Source of the DNA: an uncultured Burkholderiales bacterium
GTDB taxonomy: Bacteria; Pseudomonadota; Gammaproteobacteria; Burkholderiales; Burkholderiaceae
Assembly: GCA_946480465.1 (NCBI GenBank)
Contig: CAMLJY010000100.1
Coordinates: 1 to 17,925, forward strand
Direction: 5' to 3'
DNA: 17,925 nt
Positions within the stretch are counted from its first letter, which is position 1; every line of letters starts with the position of its first letter. The notes under the pieces are model-generated. The model saw only the letters and a program-made list of their open reading frames with translations. It searched no databases and had not been told where the DNA came from. Of this stretch, positions 15,855-17,925 are shown one piece after another. A program made the position numbers and the translations under genes.

Positions 15855-17345
15855 TCAGCTGGCCAGCGCCTTCAGGATCGCCTCGCGGCACATCGCCATC
15901 AGCCCGTCGGGCAGCACGCCCAACAGCAGCACGGCAGCACCGTTGAGCGCCAGCAGCGAGCTGAAGCCGCCGCTGCGGGCCGGCACGCCGGCTTCCACCG
16001 GCTCGTCGAAGTACATTGTCTTGACGACGCGCAGGTAGTAGAACGCGCCGATCAGCGACAGCATCACCGCGATACCCGCGAGCCACACGTAGAGCGTGAC
16101 GTTGGTGGTGACCAATGCCTGCAGCACCGCGAACTTGGCCGAGAAGCCCACCGCCGGCGGAATGCCGGCCAGCGAGAACATCATCAGGCCCATCACGCCC
16201 GCCAGCCAGGGCGCGCGCTTGTTCAGGCCCGCCAGGTCGCCGATCTCCTCGCACTCGAAGCCCTGGCGCGCCAGGTACATGACCAGGCCGAAGGTGCCCA
16301 GCGTCGTCAGGACGTAGGTGACGACGTAGAACATTGCCGAGCTGTAGGCATTGCCGGCGGACAGCGTGTTGCCGCTGACCACGCCCGCCGCCATCGCCAG
16401 CAGCATGAAACCCATCTGCGCGATGCTGGAGTAGGCCAGCATGCGCTTCAGGTTGCTCTGCGCGATCGCGGCCAGGTTGCCGATGATCAGCGAGGCCAGT
16501 GCCAGCACGATCAGCATCTGCTGCCAGTCCACGGCCAGGCCCAGCATGCCCTCCACCAGCAGGCGGATCGTGATCGCGAACGCCGCCAGCTTGGGGGCCC
16601 CGGCGATCAGCAGCGTGACGGCCGTGGGAGCGCCCTGGTAGACGTCCGGCACCCACATGTGGAACGGCGCGGCCGCCAGCTTGAAGGCGAGGCCCGCGAC
16701 CACGAAGACGATGCCGAACACCAGCACCTGCTGGTTGGCGACGCCCTTGCCGATGATCTCGAAGACCTTCGGGATCTCCAGCGAGCCGGTGGCGCCGTAC
16801 ATCATCGACAGGCCGTACAGCAGGAAGCCCGAGGCCAGCGCGCCGAGGACGAAGTACTTCATCGCCGCCTCGGTCGACACGCCATGGTCGCGCCGCAGCG
16901 CCACCAGCGCGTAGAGCGACAGGCTCATCAATTCCAGGCCGAGGTAGACGACCAGGAAGTTGTTCGCCGCGATCATCACCGAGATGCCCAGCAGCACGAA
17001 CAGCGAGAGCACGAAGAACTCGCCCTTGAGCATGTCCCGTTCTGCGATGTAGGGCTGCGCGTAGGCCACCGTCGCCATCATCGCGAGGGTCGCGAAGAAC
17101 GCCAGCAGGTGCCCCATCGGGTCGGTGACGACCATGCCCTGCATGCCGTACAGCGTGAAGCCGCCGTCATAGAAGGCCAGGTGCAGCGCGGCGACGGCGG
17201 CGAAGGTCGCCTGCGTCATCCAGAAGGTGGGACGCCGGCGGGCGTCGGTGACGAAGAGATCGGCGATGGCGACCACGCACGCGAGCAGCAGCAGCAGCGC
17301 CTGCGGGTAGATCACCATCCAGTTCATGTCGGTCATGGCAGTCAT
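15855..17345 (-). CDS. nuoN: NADH-quinone oxidoreductase subunit N (complex I)
   Basis: One of the three antiporter-like, proton-pumping subunits in the membrane arm of respiratory complex I. 496 residues, almost wholly hydrophobic, about 14 membrane helices. Key charged residues match E. coli NuoN by position and context: E138 in LGLELMSLSLYAL, K163 in AAMKYFVLGA, K222 in GLAFKLAAAPFHMW, K251 in AGAPKLAAF and K403 in FSAKFAVLQAL. The motif LAYSSIAQMGF (302-312) is typical of the family. Three Met codons lie near the start (17345, 17336, 17327). I take the first because GAGG is 8 bases before it, overlapping the nuoM stop codon. nuoM ends 10 bases upstream and DUF2818 follows, as expected for the 3' end of a nuo operon. 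Identification is firm and the gene looks intact. Confidence 0.97.
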   Translation of the reverse strand: MTAMTDMNWMVIYPQALLLLLACVVAIADLFVTDARRRPTFWMTQATFAAVAALHLAFYDGGFTLYGMQGMVVTDPMGHLLAFFATLAMMATVAYAQPYIAERDMLKGEFFVLSLFVLLGISVMIAANNFLVVYLGLELMSLSLYALVALRRDHGVSTEAAMKYFVLGALASGFLLYGLSMMYGATGSLEIPKVFEIIGKGVANQQVLVFGIVFVVAGLAFKLAAAPFHMWVPDVYQGAPTAVTLLIAGAPKLAAFAITIRLLVEGMLGLAVDWQQMLIVLALASLIIGNLAAIAQSNLKRMLAYSSIAQMGFMLLAMAAGVVSGNTLSAGNAYSSAMFYVVTYVLTTLGTFGLVMYLARQGFECEEIGDLAGLNKRAPWLAGVMGLMMFSLAGIPPAVGFSAKFAVLQALVTTNVTLYVWLAGIAVMLSLIGAFYYLRVVKTMYFDEPVEAGVPARSGGFSSLLALNGAAVLLLGVLPDGLMAMCREAILKALAS

Positions 17346-17353
17346 GGCGTCGA

Positions 17354-17357
17354 CCTC
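17354..17357 (-). promoter_or_regulatory. Ribosome binding site deciding the nuoN start
   Basis: GAGG on the minus strand, 8 bases before the first of three closely spaced ATG codons. It overlaps the nuoM TGA (17356-17358), suggesting translation of nuoN is coupled to termination on nuoM. Confidence 0.65.
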
Positions 17358-17925
17358 ACTTCAGCTTGGAGGCCGAGACCTGCGTGATCAGGTGGTTCAC
17401 CGAGCTGTGCATCACGTCGGTGAAAGGCTTGGGGTACACGCCCATCCAGAGCGTGGCGACGGCCAGCAGCGCCATCATCGAGAACTCGCGCGCGTTGAGG
17501 TCGGTCAGCGTGCGCACGTTGTCGTTCGTGACCTCGCCGAAGTAGACGCGCTTGTACATCCACAGCGTGTACGCGGCGCCGAAGATCAGCGCGGTGGCGG
17601 CCAGCGCGGCCAGCCAGAAGCTGGCCTTCACGGTGCCCAGGATCACCATCCACTCGCCGACGAAGCCGCCGGTGCCCGGCAGGCCGCAGTTGGCCATCGC
17701 GAAGAACAGGGCAAAAGCCGCGAACTTCGGCATGGTGTTGACGACACCGCCATAGGACGCGATCTCGCGCGAATGCACCCGGTCGTACAGCACGCCGATG
17801 GCCAGGAACATCGCGCCGGAGACGAAGCCGTGCGAAATCATCTGCACCAGGCCGCCGGAGATGCCCAGCTCGCTGAAGATGAAGAAGCCCAGCGTGACGA
17901 AGCCCATGTGCGCGATGGACGAGTA
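17356..17925 (-). CDS. nuoM: NADH-quinone oxidoreductase subunit M, C-terminal part
   Basis: The last 189 residues of NuoM, a proton-pumping membrane subunit of complex I; the family is about 490 residues, so the N-terminal 60% lies beyond the right edge. The visible part opens inside the conserved YSSIAHMGFVTLG motif. It continues through HGFVSGAMF (32-40 of the visible part) and GLPGTGGFVGEWM (81-93), where E91 matches the functionally important Glu407 of E. coli NuoM. Two further hydrophobic segments follow (SFWLAALAATALIFGAAY; FSMMALLAVATLWMGVY) before a short polar tail. The stop is TGA at 17356, 10 bases before nuoN. The frame is open to the window edge without defects. Confidence 0.96.
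   Translation of the reverse strand, partial: YSSIAHMGFVTLGFFIFSELGISGGLVQMISHGFVSGAMFLAIGVLYDRVHSREIASYGGVVNTMPKFAAFALFFAMANCGLPGTGGFVGEWMVILGTVKASFWLAALAATALIFGAAYTLWMYKRVYFGEVTNDNVRTLTDLNAREFSMMALLAVATLWMGVYPKPFTDVMHSSVNHLITQVSASKLK

Noticed and set aside
14973..17387. Open frame of 804 codons on the plus strand opposite nuoN, DUF2818 and DUF1178.
   Set aside because: It is a Gln/His/Arg-rich shadow with no domain, covering four genuine minus-strand genes.

Overview
The window is a high-GC, gene-dense chromosomal segment from a betaproteobacterium. The Burkholderiales-type gene content (nuoN followed by a DUF2818 gene, a short SerB, a DUF2069 protein, HrpA with a long C-terminal region) suggests something near the Comamonadaceae. 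That placement rests on gene content and protein style, not on a search. I see no insertion sequence, phage gene, CRISPR array, tRNA or rRNA. Every intergenic gap is under 200 bases.

Layout. Plus strand, 1-5449: the 3' part of mfd (cut by the left edge), then an SppA-type S49 peptidase and serB, with gaps of 32 and 11 bases. Minus strand, 5456-11688, read right to left: a YihY/BrkB membrane protein, the RNA helicase hrpA, and a secreted protein with a TonB C-terminal domain. Plus strand, 11698-13661: a small DUF2069 membrane protein and an FAD-linked D-2-hydroxyacid dehydrogenase. Minus strand, 13744-17925, again right to left: the end of nuoM (cut by the right edge), nuoN, DUF2818, DUF1178 and a FAD-dependent D-amino-acid-oxidase-like protein. 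The last of these starts at a TTG that overlaps the DUF1178 stop codon.

How the genes relate. mfd and hrpA are nucleic-acid translocases (transcription-coupled repair; DEAH RNA helicase). sppA and the YihY protein act at the inner membrane. serB makes serine. nuoM and nuoN are proton-pumping membrane subunits of complex I; the DUF2818 protein is a usual companion of nuoN in this group. Two unrelated FAD oxidoreductases face each other tail to tail around 13700.

The most interesting object is the FAD oxidoreductase at 13744-14973. Its conserved D-amino-acid oxidase motifs are all present but in circularly permuted order. The segment that ends canonical enzymes (RPxR, then HNYGHGGxG) lies at the N-terminus, before the GxGxxG dinucleotide-binding loop. 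The chain then stops where canonical enzymes would enter that segment. A twin-arginine export signal precedes it. The rest of the window is mostly housekeeping, with smaller points of interest in gene starts and promoters.
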